Assembly: GCA_016234555.1 (NCBI GenBank)
Contig: JACRBJ010000045.1
Coordinates: forward strand, 38,104 to 102,103
Origin: Chloroflexota bacterium
Lineage (GTDB): Bacteria; Chloroflexota; Anaerolineae; Anaerolineales; Villigracilaceae
Direction of reading: 5' to 3'
Length of the DNA stretch: 64,000 nucleotides
Part shown: positions 42,826-51,451 of the stretch, in pieces
How the letters are laid out: each line of letters opens with the position of its first letter
How positions within the stretch are numbered: position 1 is the first letter of the stretch
The notes under the pieces: model-generated
Database searches by the model: none
What the model was told of the DNA's origin: nothing
The model's input: the letters and a program-made list of their open reading frames with translations, nothing else
Made by a program: the position numbers and the translations under genes

Positions 42826-43734
42826 ATGAACGTCGGACATTTTCCCCCACCCAAAAGACGCGGCTTGATCGTTCACGGCATCGTCATCCTTGTGCTGACT
42901 GGCATTGCCGTTGCGGGATTCATCACCCTGAGCCGCGCTGAAGTCGGTCCCGCATTTTTGGTCTCGCTGTTGGTCGCGCTGGCGTCCTTCATCCCGCTCC
43001 CGTTTTTTGTGTATCGGGCTTACGCGCTGATGCAGGCGGATTATCATCTCGACCGCGACAGTCTTGTCATCAAATGGGGGCTGCGCGTCGAAGATATCTC
43101 GTTGACCGACATCGAGTTCATCCGCTCGGCAGACGACCTGACCGTGCCGCTGAAACTGCCGCCCCTGCCCATCCCTGGCGGTTTGATCGGCGTGCGCCGT
43201 CACCCCGACCTCGGCGTGGTGGAGTTCCTCGCCTCCGACGCAAAGAAACTTCTGCTCGTGGCGACCGCCAGGCGCGTGTTCGTGATCTCGCCCGAAGAAC
43301 CCGCAAAGCTTACCCAGACCTTTGCCCGCGCCACCGAATTGGGCAGTCTGATGCCAGTTGAGTCGAAATCGGTTTATCCGTCCTTCGTGATCACGCAAGC
43401 CTGGTCGAGCAATCTGGCGCGTTATCTCTGGCTGACTACCTTCTTCCTCAATCTGGGACTGTTTATCTGGGCAAGTCTCATCATCCCGACCATGCCGCGT
43501 GTCGCGCTGGGACTTCAATTTTCGGGCGGCGCAATCGAAACAGCGCCATCGTCGCAGCTCATCATCCTTCCCGTCGTCTGCCTTTTGCTTTCGGTGGTCG
43601 GCTGGGTTGCCGGCTTGTATTTCTATCGCTGGGAAAAGGAGCGCGTGCTGGCTTTTATCGTCTGGGGTTCCAGCATGTTGATGAGCCTGTCTTTTCTGAT
43701 CGCCGTGCTTTTCATCGTCACAACGCCCGTTTAG
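42826..43734 (+). CDS. Membrane protein with bacterial PH-like domain
   Basis: The ATG at 42826 (MNVGHFPPPKRRG) gives 302 residues. Two membrane helices (about 15-60) precede a bPH-type beta domain: YHLDRDSLVIKWGLRVEDISLTDIEFIRSADDL, then LGVVEFLASDAKKLLLVATARRVFVISPEEPAKL. Three more membrane helices form the C-terminus. Bacterial PH domains are of unknown general role, often linked to membrane stress. The PH assignment rests on the typical LVIKWGL...I.L..I and V.ISPE.P..L pattern. Confidence 0.75.
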   Translation: MNVGHFPPPKRRGLIVHGIVILVLTGIAVAGFITLSRAEVGPAFLVSLLVALASFIPLPFFVYRAYALMQADYHLDRDSLVIKWGLRVEDISLTDIEFIRSADDLTVPLKLPPLPIPGGLIGVRRHPDLGVVEFLASDAKKLLLVATARRVFVISPEEPAKLTQTFARATELGSLMPVESKSVYPSFVITQAWSSNLARYLWLTTFFLNLGLFIWASLIIPTMPRVALGLQFSGGAIETAPSSQLIILPVVCLLLSVVGWVAGLYFYRWEKERVLAFIVWGSSMLMSLSFLIAVLFIVTTPV

Positions 43735-43737
43735 AAA

Positions 43738-43790
43738 GGTCAAAAGTCGAAAGTCAAGGGTCAGACCTTCGACCTTTGACTTTCGACCTA
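43738..43790. repeat. Inverted repeat of GTCGAAGGTC-type units
   Basis: Repeated AAAGTC and GTCGAAAGTC units on the left are mirrored by GACCTTCGACC and TTTGACTTTCGACC on the right, making an imperfect long hairpin between two co-oriented genes. The same units are found inside the aminotransferase coding sequence near 35422-35455. Confidence 0.65.
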
Positions 43791-43796
43791 AAGAAT

Positions 43797-44606
43797 ATGC
43801 AACTCCCTCTCGGTTTCCTCTTCGCAATCATTATCGCCGCCCTCGCTTACCGCGCCCACAGCTTGAACAAAAGCGGAGCCATTGCCGCCCTCGTCACAGG
43901 TACGATCATCTTTGGCGTCGGCGGCTGGCAGTGGGCAATTTTACTGCTGACCTTTTTCATCACCTCCTCGGCGTTGAGCCGCGCCTTCAAAAAACGCAAG
44001 CAGGGACTCGACGAAAAATTTTCAAAGGGACATGAACGCGACGCGGGACAGGTCTTTGGCAACGGCGGAATCGCTACCGCCTTCGCCGCCCTGAGTTGGT
44101 TCTTCCCCAACGAGCCGTGGACATGGGTTGGGTTTGCCGCCGCCCTTGCCGCCGTCAACGCCGACACCTGGGGCACCGAACTCGGCGTCTTGAATCCCAG
44201 TTCCCCACGCATGATTACGAACCTAACCAAAGCGGTGGAAAAAGGCACCTCAGGCGGAATCTCCCTCGTTGGGACTCTTGCCGCCCTCGCTGGTTCCGGG
44301 CTGATCGCGTTCCTCGCCGTCATCCTTCCCCCCGCTGACAACTGGTCACTGAACACTGGTCACTGGCTGCTGATCACTTTTGCAGGTCTCGCTGGCTCCC
44401 TCTTCGACTCTTTCCTTGGCGCGACAGTCCAAGCCATGTACTTTTGCCCCACCGACAAAAAGGAAACCGAGAAACATCCCATCCACACCTGCGGAACACC
44501 CACCGTCCACATCCGCGGCTGGAACTGGCTGGATAACGACTGGGTCAATTTCGCGTGCGGGGTGCTGGGGGCTTTGGTGGCAATGGTCGCCATGCTATAC
44601 TTGTAA
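43797..44606 (+). CDS. DUF92 family membrane protein (VTE6/TMEM19-like)
   Basis: The ATG at 43797 (MQLPLGFLFAIII) gives 269 residues with six or seven membrane helices. DUF92 signatures are RAHSLNKSGAIAALVTGTIIFGVGGWQW, ERDAGQVFGNGGIATAFAAL, NADTWGTELGVL and GGISLVGTLAALAGS. The plant relative VTE6 is a phytyl-phosphate kinase that uses CTP. In bacteria the role is unknown but may be polyprenyl-phosphate kinase activity. It sits 62 bases after the PH-domain gene with a repeat between. Confidence 0.88.
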   Translation: MQLPLGFLFAIIIAALAYRAHSLNKSGAIAALVTGTIIFGVGGWQWAILLLTFFITSSALSRAFKKRKQGLDEKFSKGHERDAGQVFGNGGIATAFAALSWFFPNEPWTWVGFAAALAAVNADTWGTELGVLNPSSPRMITNLTKAVEKGTSGGISLVGTLAALAGSGLIAFLAVILPPADNWSLNTGHWLLITFAGLAGSLFDSFLGATVQAMYFCPTDKKETEKHPIHTCGTPTVHIRGWNWLDNDWVNFACGVLGALVAMVAMLYL

Positions 44607-44618
44607 ACGAGGTGTATT

Positions 44619-44954
44619 ATGGTAGCAACCGTATTTACAGAAACCATCCCGCTGAAAATGAACAAGGACGGTGTCATCCTTGTCAGCAAAACCCGCGTCA
44701 CGCTGGATACCATCGTCGCTGCATTTTCCGAAGGCGCCAGCGCGGAGGAAATTTCATATCAGTATCCGTCCGTGCCGTTGGGCGATATTTACTCTGTCAT
44801 CGGATATTACCTTCGCAAGAAAAAGCAGGTGGACGCCTACTTGAAGCGGCGCGAAAAACTGGCTCAGGAAGTCCGCAAGCAAAACGAGGAAAAAGCAAAC
44901 GCCTCTGGCATTCGCGAAAGGCTGCTGGCGCGGCAAAAAAACAGGAAAAAGTAA
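44619..44954 (+). CDS. DUF433 family protein, candidate antitoxin
   Basis: The 111 residues carry the DUF433 pattern: a short N-terminal hairpin GVILVSKTRVTLDTIVAAFSEGASAEEISYQYPSVPLGDIYSVIGYYLRKKKQVDAYL, a helix-turn-helix-like fold. A basic helical tail (QEVRKQNEEKANASGIRERLLARQKNRKK) follows. DUF433 proteins often pair with DUF5615 PIN-like proteins as toxin-antitoxin-like modules, and one starts two bases downstream. Confidence 0.85.
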   Translation: MVATVFTETIPLKMNKDGVILVSKTRVTLDTIVAAFSEGASAEEISYQYPSVPLGDIYSVIGYYLRKKKQVDAYLKRREKLAQEVRKQNEEKANASGIRERLLARQKNRKK

Positions 44955-44955
44955 C

Positions 44956-45312
44956 ATGCTTTTCCTCGTGGCTGATGAAAACTTCAACAACGCCATCCTT
45001 CGCGGTCTGTTGAGGATCAAGCCCAATCTTGATATCGTTCGTGTTCAAGACGTGGGCTTGTTTTCTGCCGATGACCCCACTGTTTTGGAGTGGGCGGCAA
45101 GCGAAGACAGAATCCTGTTGACCCACGATGTCGCGACCATCACAAAATATGCCTATGAACGAGTCGAAACGGGAAAGTACATGCCTGGCGTCATTGAAGT
45201 AAACCGCAAAGTTCCGCTTGGAATCGCCATCGAGGAAATTCTATTCATTGCTGAAAGTTGTGATTCTGGGGAACTGGAAGGGCAAATTTTATATCTTCCG
45301 TTGTCCAAATAG
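44956..45312 (+). CDS. DUF5615 PIN-like protein, candidate toxin nuclease
   Basis: The 118-residue protein has the DUF5615 (PIN-like) opening FLVADENFNNAILRGLL with conserved aspartate and glutamate, VRVQDVGL, VLEWAASEDRILLTHDVATI and MPGVIEV. These acidic residues form the likely metal site of a PIN nuclease. It begins two bases after the DUF433 gene stop, as in other DUF433/DUF5615 pairs. RNA cleavage is inferred from family, not shown. Confidence 0.88.
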   Translation: MLFLVADENFNNAILRGLLRIKPNLDIVRVQDVGLFSADDPTVLEWAASEDRILLTHDVATITKYAYERVETGKYMPGVIEVNRKVPLGIAIEEILFIAESCDSGELEGQILYLPLSK

Positions 45313-45323
45313 CCCTGCAAAAC

Positions 45324-45800
45324 ATGACCATCCATATCCGTCTCTTTACCCTGTCTGATACAGACTTCATCGAATCGCTGATTCCCCGCTTCTCCGAATT
45401 TGACCTGCCCTCGTGGCGTACACCAGACGAAATTGACAACGCCAACCTCGCCTCGCTGAAAAAAGCAATGGAAACACCAGAGCCTGGCTCCGCGATTTTC
45501 ATTGCCGAAGACGAGACAGGCAAACGTGCGGGCTTTCTCCACATCCAAATCCAAACCGATTATTTCAACGGCTCGAAAGTTGTCTACATCTCAGATGTCG
45601 CCGTGGATTCCTCATTCGAGGGTCAAGGTGTCGGGCGGATTCTGCTCGACCAAGCCGAAGCGTGGGCGCGTGAGCAAGGCTGCTCCCTGCTGACCTTGTA
45701 CGTCTTCTCGAACAATTCGCGGGCAAGGAAAGTCTACGAGAAACTCGGTTTCAAGGAAGAAGTCACCAAGTACGTCAAGCCATTATTTCAAAAGGAATGA
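45324..45800 (+). CDS. GNAT family N-acetyltransferase
   Basis: The 158-residue protein has the GNAT fold with the acetyl-CoA loop in VAVDSSFEGQGVGRILLDQAEAWAREQG (GxGxG variant QGVGR). FIAEDETGKRAGFLHIQ precedes it, and LYVFSNNSRARKVYEKLGFKEE follows. The start at 45324 has no strong ribosome-binding site. Its end overlaps the next gene by four bases. Acetyl acceptor unknown. Confidence 0.9.
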   Translation: MTIHIRLFTLSDTDFIESLIPRFSEFDLPSWRTPDEIDNANLASLKKAMETPEPGSAIFIAEDETGKRAGFLHIQIQTDYFNGSKVVYISDVAVDSSFEGQGVGRILLDQAEAWAREQGCSLLTLYVFSNNSRARKVYEKLGFKEEVTKYVKPLFQKE

Positions 45801-46825
45801 AAATGTCCAAGCCCATCCTCGTCACAGGCGCCAGCGGATTTGTCGCCCTGCACACCATCATTCAACTCCTCCAACAGGGATACAAAGTCCGCGCCACGCT
45901 GCGGACTCTCTCGCGTGAAGCCGAAATCCGCGAGGCGATTGGCAAACATGTCGAAGTCGGGGATAACCTCGAAATCATCAGTGCGGACTTGACCCAGGAC
46001 TCAGGCTGGGACAAAATCGTCGAAGGCTGCGAATCCGTTTTGCATGTTGCCTCTCCTTTTCCCCTGCTTGAGCCCAAAGACGAGAACGAGCTCATCACCC
46101 CCGCCGTGACCGGGACTCTGCGCGTTTTGCGCGCCGCGCATGATGCAAAGATCAAACGGGTTGTGATTGTCTCATCCCTCGCGGCGATTTATTCCGGACA
46201 TAACGGCGAGAACCGAACCTTCGACGAAAACGACTGGTCGGATGTTGGGAAAGATATTGGCGCGTACGCCAAGAGCAAGACCCTCGCCGAAAGCGCCGCG
46301 TGGGACTTCATCAATAGCGCCAAAAATACCAACAAATTGGAACTGGTCGCGGTCAACCCGCCGCTGATTCTGGGTCCTGTGCCAAACAAAGACCTGCCCA
46401 CCTCCGCCGAGATGGTCAGCACCCTCATGCTGGGACAAGTCCCAGGTGTGGCGCGGATGAAAGTGGGAATTGTGGACGTGCGCGACGTGGCATCCGCCCT
46501 CATCCTCGCCATGACAATCCCCGAAGCTACGGGCAATCGTTTCCTCTGCCCCGCTGGCACAATCTGGCTCAAGGACTTTGCTGATATCTTGCGCAAAAAA
46601 TATGCCCCACGCGGATATAGAGTCAACGCCCTGCAAATTCCCGTTTGGGTAGTCCGTTTGCTGGCATTGTTCGACAAAAAGATTGCCCGCGTTGTTGGCG
46701 ACCTCGAATGGGATTTTGAGCTCTCAGATGAAAAGATCAAACGCATCCTCAAGTGGAGTCCGCGCCCGATGGAAGAGGCAATCCTCTCGATGGCTGAAAG
46801 TTTGATTGAACAGGGGCTTGTGTAA
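45797..46825 (+). CDS. NAD(P)-dependent SDR, dihydroflavonol-4-reductase-like
   Basis: This 342-residue extended SDR has VTGASGFVALHTIIQLLQQGYKVRAT (9-34), VLHVASPFPLLEPKDENELITPAV and the catalytic serine/tyrosine/lysine in IVSSLAA and AYAKSKTLAESAAWDF. It resembles dihydroflavonol reductase or aldehyde-reductase SDRs that reduce keto or aldehyde groups with NADPH. The ATG at 45803 is an alternative start. The gene overlaps the GNAT gene stop (ATGA type). Confidence 0.88.
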   Translation: MKMSKPILVTGASGFVALHTIIQLLQQGYKVRATLRTLSREAEIREAIGKHVEVGDNLEIISADLTQDSGWDKIVEGCESVLHVASPFPLLEPKDENELITPAVTGTLRVLRAAHDAKIKRVVIVSSLAAIYSGHNGENRTFDENDWSDVGKDIGAYAKSKTLAESAAWDFINSAKNTNKLELVAVNPPLILGPVPNKDLPTSAEMVSTLMLGQVPGVARMKVGIVDVRDVASALILAMTIPEATGNRFLCPAGTIWLKDFADILRKKYAPRGYRVNALQIPVWVVRLLALFDKKIARVVGDLEWDFELSDEKIKRILKWSPRPMEEAILSMAESLIEQGLV

Positions 46826-46842
46826 ACTTTATTGGAGCAGCC

Positions 46843-47832
46843 ATGAATTACCTTCCCAACGAAACCCGTTATGCATCCATGCAATATCGCCGCTCAGGTC
46901 GCAGCGGACTAAAACTCCCCGCCGTGTCCCTCGGCTTGTGGCACAACTTTGGCGGGGTGGACACGTTTAACAACAGCCGAGAAATGGTCTTGCGCGCTTT
47001 TGACCTCGGTATCACTCATCTTGACCTCGCCAACAACTACGGTCCCCCTCCAGGCTCTGCCGAAGAAACCTTTGGACAGATTATCGCAAAAGACCTGCGT
47101 CCCTTCCGCGATGAACTTATTATCTCGTCAAAAGCGGGTTACACCATGTGGGGCGGTCCCTACGGGGATTGGGGCTCGCGCAAATATCTCGTCTCCAGCC
47201 TTGACCAAAGCCTCAAACGTATGGGCTTGGACTACGTAGACATCTTCTACCACCACCGTCCCGACCCCGAAACTCCGCTCGAAGAGACCATGCAGGCGCT
47301 CGATTTCATCGTCCGCAGTGGACGGGCGCTCTATGTGGGCATCTCCAACTATCCCGCGGATAAAACCCGCGAAGCCTCGAAGATATTGAAATCCCTCGGC
47401 ACGCCCTGCCTCATCCACCAACCCAAGTACAGCATGTTCGAACGTTGGGTGGAGGATGGCCTGCTCGATACGCTCAAAGAGGAAGGCATTGGCTGCATCG
47501 CTTTCTCTCCGCTGGCACAGGGCTTGCTCACCGACAAATACCTCGGCGGAATCCCCGAAGGCTCGCGCGCCTCGAAAGCGCACGGCTTTCTCAAACCTGC
47601 CAACATCACCGACGAGAAGTTGAGCAAAGTCCACAAGCTCAACGAACTCGCCCAATCACGCGGACAGACTCTGGCTCAAATGGCTTTGGCTTGGGTACTG
47701 CGCCACGAAGCCATGACCTCCGTGTTAATTGGCGCAAGCAAGGTGTCGCAAATCGAAGACGCTGTCGGCGCATTGCAACGGCTTGATTTTTCGGCAGATG
47801 AATTGCAGAAAATCGAAACCATACTGAAGTGA
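46843..47832 (+). CDS. Aldo/keto reductase (YghZ-like)
   Basis: The 329-residue AKR has the TIM-barrel markers LGLWHNFGGVD, LDLANNYGPPPGSAEETFG (catalytic aspartate and tyrosine), SSKAGYTMWGGPYGDWGSRKYLVSSLDQSL (catalytic lysine) and YHHRPDPETPLEETM (histidine). SPLAQGLLTDKYL and GASKVSQIEDAV mark the NADPH site. It is the AKR14/YghZ type, which reduces methylglyoxal and other aldehydes. It lies in a run of oxidoreductase genes with the SDR just upstream. Confidence 0.92.
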   Translation: MNYLPNETRYASMQYRRSGRSGLKLPAVSLGLWHNFGGVDTFNNSREMVLRAFDLGITHLDLANNYGPPPGSAEETFGQIIAKDLRPFRDELIISSKAGYTMWGGPYGDWGSRKYLVSSLDQSLKRMGLDYVDIFYHHRPDPETPLEETMQALDFIVRSGRALYVGISNYPADKTREASKILKSLGTPCLIHQPKYSMFERWVEDGLLDTLKEEGIGCIAFSPLAQGLLTDKYLGGIPEGSRASKAHGFLKPANITDEKLSKVHKLNELAQSRGQTLAQMALAWVLRHEAMTSVLIGASKVSQIEDAVGALQRLDFSADELQKIETILK

Positions 47833-47912
47833 TTCGGCGATTCAGCGAATCAGCGATTCATCCACACATTGACTCGTTGACTCGTTCGCTCGCTGATTCG
47901 TTTAGGAATCCC

Positions 47913-49343
47913 ATGCTCAAAAAACTCCCCTCCCTCACCTTCCTCCTCGGCAACGTCGTTGTGCTTGCTGGGCTGGCTTTGCTCGCCTACCTCGGCTTCT
48001 ACAACCGCTACTGGGCAGACGACTGGTGCTACAGCGCTGACGCCCGCCAAATGGGAACCATCCCCGCCACCCTGCAATATTTCGACACGGAAAAGACGGG
48101 CTACTCATCCAACCGTTACTCGCTGACTTTCTTCTCCGCGCTGACAGAAAACACGCTCGGCATGTTCGGCAACCAACTCGTCGCCACGCTCACCATCGTC
48201 CTCTGGCTCGGTGGGCTGGCCTGGGTTGGCTGGAATCTCTCACGCCTGCTCAAACCGCTGCCGCTCAACCTCATTCTCCTCGCAGCGGGCTTGTTGCTTT
48301 TCTACAACCTCTACCTCTCGCCGCAGCGCTTCCAAATTTTGTACTGGCGTTCGGGCGTGCTTCCGTACAGCACTGCCGTCATCTTCTGGCTTTATTTGCT
48401 GGGCTTCATCACCCAACAGATGATTCAACCCAAGCGCTGGTTCAACATCCTCGTCGCGTCGTTGGCATTCATCGCCGCTGGCTTGGGCGAGATCAGCTGT
48501 GTGTTTCTGTTTAGCGGTACAACTCTCTTGCTCATCGCCGCGTGGTTCTATCGCAAACAAGATTGGGCGCAAAAATCTCTGCAAACGATTTTCGTCACCT
48601 GGCTTTTCCTGCTCCTTGGCATGGTCGCGCTCATTGTCTCGCCGTCCAACGTCCGCGTGGAAAAGATGGACGCCAAACAAAGCAGCCTGCTCTCCGTCCC
48701 GTTCACATCCCTGCGTCACGCGTTCGACTTCATCTTTCTGTCTTTGAAGGGATTACCCCTGCCTCATGCGATCTTTATCGGCATGATGACCGGCCTTGGG
48801 CTTCTCTCGGTTAATGAGCCGAAAAGTGGCCTCAGCCTCAAGCGGGTTGCGGTTCTGCTGGCTTTGTCCACGCTGATCACCTACCTGCTCATCGTCGCCA
48901 TCCAGGCTCCCAGCGCCTACTTCTACAGCGCCACCCCCGACCCACGCGGACAGTCCCTCGCGCGTTTCACCCTGCTCCTCGGTCTGGGATTCATGGCATG
49001 GATTGTCGGCTTATGGCTTGCTGAAAATGTCTCAGGCAAATGGGTGATTATCGGCGCTGCCATCGTCATGTTGGCTGGACTCGCCTACACCGCTCGCAAT
49101 ATCCGAACGATTTACGGTGAATTCGACGGCTTTGTCTACCGCGCCCAGGTCTGGGACGAGCGCGACGCAATCATCGAAGAAGCCAAGGCACAGGGAATCA
49201 TGTTGGTTGAAGTCCCCGCGATTGACACAGGCGAAATCCACACCCGCGACATGTTCGGCTCCACAGGCAAAGGCTGGACCCAGTTCTCTGAAAACTGCGG
49301 CGCCCGCTACTACGGCGTGGATGGATTGAAGGTGAAGCAATAG
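47913..49343 (+). CDS. Polytopic membrane protein, GT-C/DUF6056-like
   Basis: The ATG at 47913 with an AGGAA site is the start and gives 476 residues; the frame upstream of it is repeat-like DNA (GATTCGGCGATTCAGCGAAT and GACTCGTTGACTCGTT). About ten membrane helices are visible. Near residue 30 is RYWADDWCYSADARQMG, an acidic motif in the first extracytoplasmic loop, as in GT-C glycosyltransferases and DUF6056 proteins. A soluble C-terminal tail of about 70 residues ends in the outside compartment. Substrate unknown. Confidence 0.7.
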   Translation: MLKKLPSLTFLLGNVVVLAGLALLAYLGFYNRYWADDWCYSADARQMGTIPATLQYFDTEKTGYSSNRYSLTFFSALTENTLGMFGNQLVATLTIVLWLGGLAWVGWNLSRLLKPLPLNLILLAAGLLLFYNLYLSPQRFQILYWRSGVLPYSTAVIFWLYLLGFITQQMIQPKRWFNILVASLAFIAAGLGEISCVFLFSGTTLLLIAAWFYRKQDWAQKSLQTIFVTWLFLLLGMVALIVSPSNVRVEKMDAKQSSLLSVPFTSLRHAFDFIFLSLKGLPLPHAIFIGMMTGLGLLSVNEPKSGLSLKRVAVLLALSTLITYLLIVAIQAPSAYFYSATPDPRGQSLARFTLLLGLGFMAWIVGLWLAENVSGKWVIIGAAIVMLAGLAYTARNIRTIYGEFDGFVYRAQVWDERDAIIEEAKAQGIMLVEVPAIDTGEIHTRDMFGSTGKGWTQFSENCGARYYGVDGLKVKQ

Positions 49344-49345
49344 AT

Positions 49346-49378
49346 GTAGGGGCGGGGTTACCCCGCCCCTACTATTTT
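49346..49378 (+). terminator. Strong terminator hairpin
   Basis: A perfect 12-base inverted repeat (GTAGGGGCGGGG, 49346-49357, and CCCCGCCCCTAC, 49361-49372, loop TTA) is followed by TATTTTT. It ends the transcript of the membrane-protein gene before the tRNA gene. Confidence 0.8.
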
Positions 49379-49399
49379 TCAAAGAACATCTCCAGGGTT

Positions 49400-49428
49400 T
49401 TGGAAACCCCAGAGGTATGTAGTAAAAT
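49400..49428 (+). promoter_or_regulatory. Promoter of tRNA-Leu
   Basis: TTGGAA (49400-49405) and TAAAAT (49423-49428) are 17 bases apart and sit 12 bases before the tRNA 5' end, as expected for a stable RNA gene. Confidence 0.6.
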
Positions 49429-49439
49429 ATAGCTCCGCT

Positions 49440-49523
49440 GGGGCGATGGCGGAATCGGCAGACGCAACAGACTTAAAATCTGTCGTTGGTAACAACGTGA
49501 GGGTTCGACCCCCTCTCGCCCCA
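49440..49523 (+). tRNA. tRNA-Leu (anticodon TAA)
   Basis: The acceptor stem GGGGCGA (49440-49446) pairs with TCGCCCC (49516-49522). The anticodon stem ACAGA/TCTGT encloses the loop CTTAAAA, placing anticodon TAA at 49474-49476. A long variable arm (CGTTGGTAACAACG) is typical of leucine tRNA, and the T arm GAGGGTTCGACCCCCTC is complete. CCA is not encoded. Confidence 0.97.
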
Positions 49524-49595
49524 CTCAATGCCATTGCGTAAAACCTGAGATGATTCAAAGGGCGCAGTGGCTGTTTTGTCTAAAGTAACCACCTG

Positions 49596-49632
49596 TTTGC
49601 TCTGTCGGGGGCTTGGTCCCCGACAGAGCAAA
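49596..49632. repeat. Palindromic repeat family 2 (copy C)
   Basis: A perfect 15-base inverted repeat (49596-49610 and 49618-49632) with loop GCTTGGT. The core TCGGGGGCTTGGTCCCCGA matches copies A and B. It lies between the tRNA gene and dgt. Confidence 0.75.
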
Positions 49633-49657
49633 AGTAGTTTTGTCTGAAAGGCTGATT

Positions 49658-50809
49658 ATGTTTTTTACCAGACAACAACTCGAAGATATTGAAGATAAAA
49701 GCCTTGCCAGCTACGGAATGCGAAGCAAGGACACAAAAGGTCGCGCCTATCTGGATGGCGAACCAGATTACCGCACGTCTTTTCAACGCGACCGCGACCG
49801 CATCCTGCACACCACCGCGTTCCGCAGATTGGAATACAAGACCCAGGTTTTTCTCAACCTCGAAGGCGATTACTTCCGCACACGGCTCACTCACACGCTG
49901 GAAGTCGCCCAAATCGGGCGGACGCTGGCGCGGGCTTTGGGCGGCAACGAAGACTTGGTCGAGTCAATTTGTCTCGCACACGACCTCGGTCACTCGCCGT
50001 TCGGTCACTCTGGCGAAGTGGCGCTCGCCCGCCTGATGAAAGACTTTGGCGGCTTCGACCACAACAAACAATCTCTGCGTATCGTGAGCGAACTCGAACA
50101 GCGCTATCCAGAATTCCCCGGCTTGAACTTGACTTGGGAAGTACGCGAGGGCATGGTCAAGCACGAGTCGGAATATGATATTTCGGACGCGCGTGAGTTT
50201 AGTCCCGAACTGCGCGGCAACCTTGAAACGCAGATCGCCAATGTAGCAGACGAACTGGCTTACACCACCCACGACCTCGATGATGGTCTGCGATCTGGCA
50301 TGATTACCCCACAAACGCTGGATGGAGTCGCCCTGTGGGAAATCCTGCGCGAGACCTACAACTGGCGCGGCGCCATTCTTAGTGACATGGAACGCCACCG
50401 CATGATTCGTCAACTGGTTGGCTTGATGGTGACTGATATGCTGCAAGCCACCGAAACGCGAATCAAAGAGAGCAAGGTCAAGACCGCGCTGGACATTCAA
50501 AAACTCAAGCATAACATCATCGGCTACAGCGAAGAGATGCAGCGCCGCAACCGGGAAATAAAAGACCTGCTTTACCGAAAACTCTACCGCCACTTTCGCG
50601 TGGTGCGGATGCAGGTCAAGGCGGAACGTGTCATCTCGGATTTGTTCAACGCCTATCGCGCCGAACCAGCCATCCTGCCTGACCATGTCCAATCCCTCGT
50701 GGACAAGCGCGGACTCGAACGCACGATCTGCGACCATATTGCAGGCATGACCGACCGTTATGCCATCGAGGAACACCAGAAACTGTTCAATCCCTTTGAA
50801 AAGCCGTAA
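49658..50809 (+). CDS. dgt: Deoxyguanosinetriphosphate triphosphohydrolase-like protein
   Basis: The ATG at 49658 (MFFTRQQLEDIEDKSLASYG) gives 383 residues. The HD-domain metal residues are in RLTHTLEVAQIGR, AHDLGHSPFGHSGE (H-D) and LAYTTHDLDDGL. HTTAFRRLEYKTQVF and FDHNKQSLRIV are conserved in dGTPases, which remove triphosphate from dGTP and adjust dNTP pools or limit phage replication. It is placed between tRNA-Leu and greA. A weak hairpin terminator follows. Confidence 0.93.
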   Translation: MFFTRQQLEDIEDKSLASYGMRSKDTKGRAYLDGEPDYRTSFQRDRDRILHTTAFRRLEYKTQVFLNLEGDYFRTRLTHTLEVAQIGRTLARALGGNEDLVESICLAHDLGHSPFGHSGEVALARLMKDFGGFDHNKQSLRIVSELEQRYPEFPGLNLTWEVREGMVKHESEYDISDAREFSPELRGNLETQIANVADELAYTTHDLDDGLRSGMITPQTLDGVALWEILRETYNWRGAILSDMERHRMIRQLVGLMVTDMLQATETRIKESKVKTALDIQKLKHNIIGYSEEMQRRNREIKDLLYRKLYRHFRVVRMQVKAERVISDLFNAYRAEPAILPDHVQSLVDKRGLERTICDHIAGMTDRYAIEEHQKLFNPFEKP

Positions 50810-50825
50810 TCGGTTTTTCGGTCGA

Positions 50826-50848
50826 GGGGGAATGAAAATCCTTCCCCC
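50826..50848 (+). terminator. Weak terminator after dgt
   Basis: GGGGGAA (50826-50832) pairs with TTCCCCC (50842-50848), followed by AATTTA. The U tract is poor, so termination may be partial. Confidence 0.4.
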
Positions 50849-50877
50849 AATTTAGCACCAAGAGAGGAGCGATTAAT

Positions 50878-51342
50878 ATGACTCAACCCAATTACCTGAC
50901 CCCCGAAGGCGAGGAGAAACTCAAAGCCGAATTGGTGGAGTTGAAGGGACCAAAGCGCGAGGAACTTTCCCAGCGCCTGCGTTCCGCCATCCAGATGGGA
51001 GACCTTTCGGAGAACGCGGACTATCACAAAGCCAAGGAAGACCAGGGCTTTCTCGAAGGGCGCATCCAGGAACTTGAAAACATCCTGCGCAATGCCGTCA
51101 TCATCGAAAAATCGACGGGGCAGGATTCGGTCTTCATCGGCGCGCACGTCACCATTCAGGAAGGCGACTTCGACCCCGAGACTTATCACCTGGTTGGTCC
51201 GACCGAGGCGGATCCGCGCAAGGGGAGGATTTCGCACGAGTCTCCCATTGGGCGGGCGCTGATGGATAAAAAGGTCGGCGAAACTGCCGAGGCGGAGACT
51301 CCGGGCGGCAGGATCAAATTCAAGATTTTGAAAATCGAATAA
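50878..51342 (+). CDS. greA: Transcription elongation factor GreA
   Basis: The 154-residue protein is GreA by length and motifs. It has an N-terminal coiled coil (residues 8-75) with the tip acidic residues in QMGDLSENADYHKAKEDQ and a C-terminal domain with GQDSVFIGAHVTIQ and RISHESPIGRALMDKKVGE. GreA enters the RNA polymerase secondary channel and stimulates transcript cleavage to rescue stalled complexes. An AGAGAGGAG site precedes the ATG. Confidence 0.97.
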   Translation: MTQPNYLTPEGEEKLKAELVELKGPKREELSQRLRSAIQMGDLSENADYHKAKEDQGFLEGRIQELENILRNAVIIEKSTGQDSVFIGAHVTIQEGDFDPETYHLVGPTEADPRKGRISHESPIGRALMDKKVGETAEAETPGGRIKFKILKIE

Positions 51343-51368
51343 AACATGATTAACCCCGAATTTAATCT

Positions 51369-51440
51369 GGACGCAGAAAAACGCTGATTCCGCTGATGAG
51401 GTGAAGAAAAATCCGCGTTTTTCAGCGTGAATCAGCGTCC
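51369..51440 (+). repeat. Imperfect palindrome, element family 1 (copy 2)
   Basis: The 72-base segment starts GGACGCAGAAAAACGCTGAT and ends ATCAGCGTCC and matches 20038-20108 along its whole length. Like that copy it is an inverted repeat between convergent genes and is followed by a terminator with the same loop sequence. Confidence 0.8.
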
Positions 51441-51451
51441 AAATGTCTTTA

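Noticed and set aside
47833..47912. GATTCGGCGATTCAGCG-type repeats before the membrane-protein gene as a CRISPR array
   Set aside because: The units are short, irregular and lack equal spacers, and there are no cas genes in the window.
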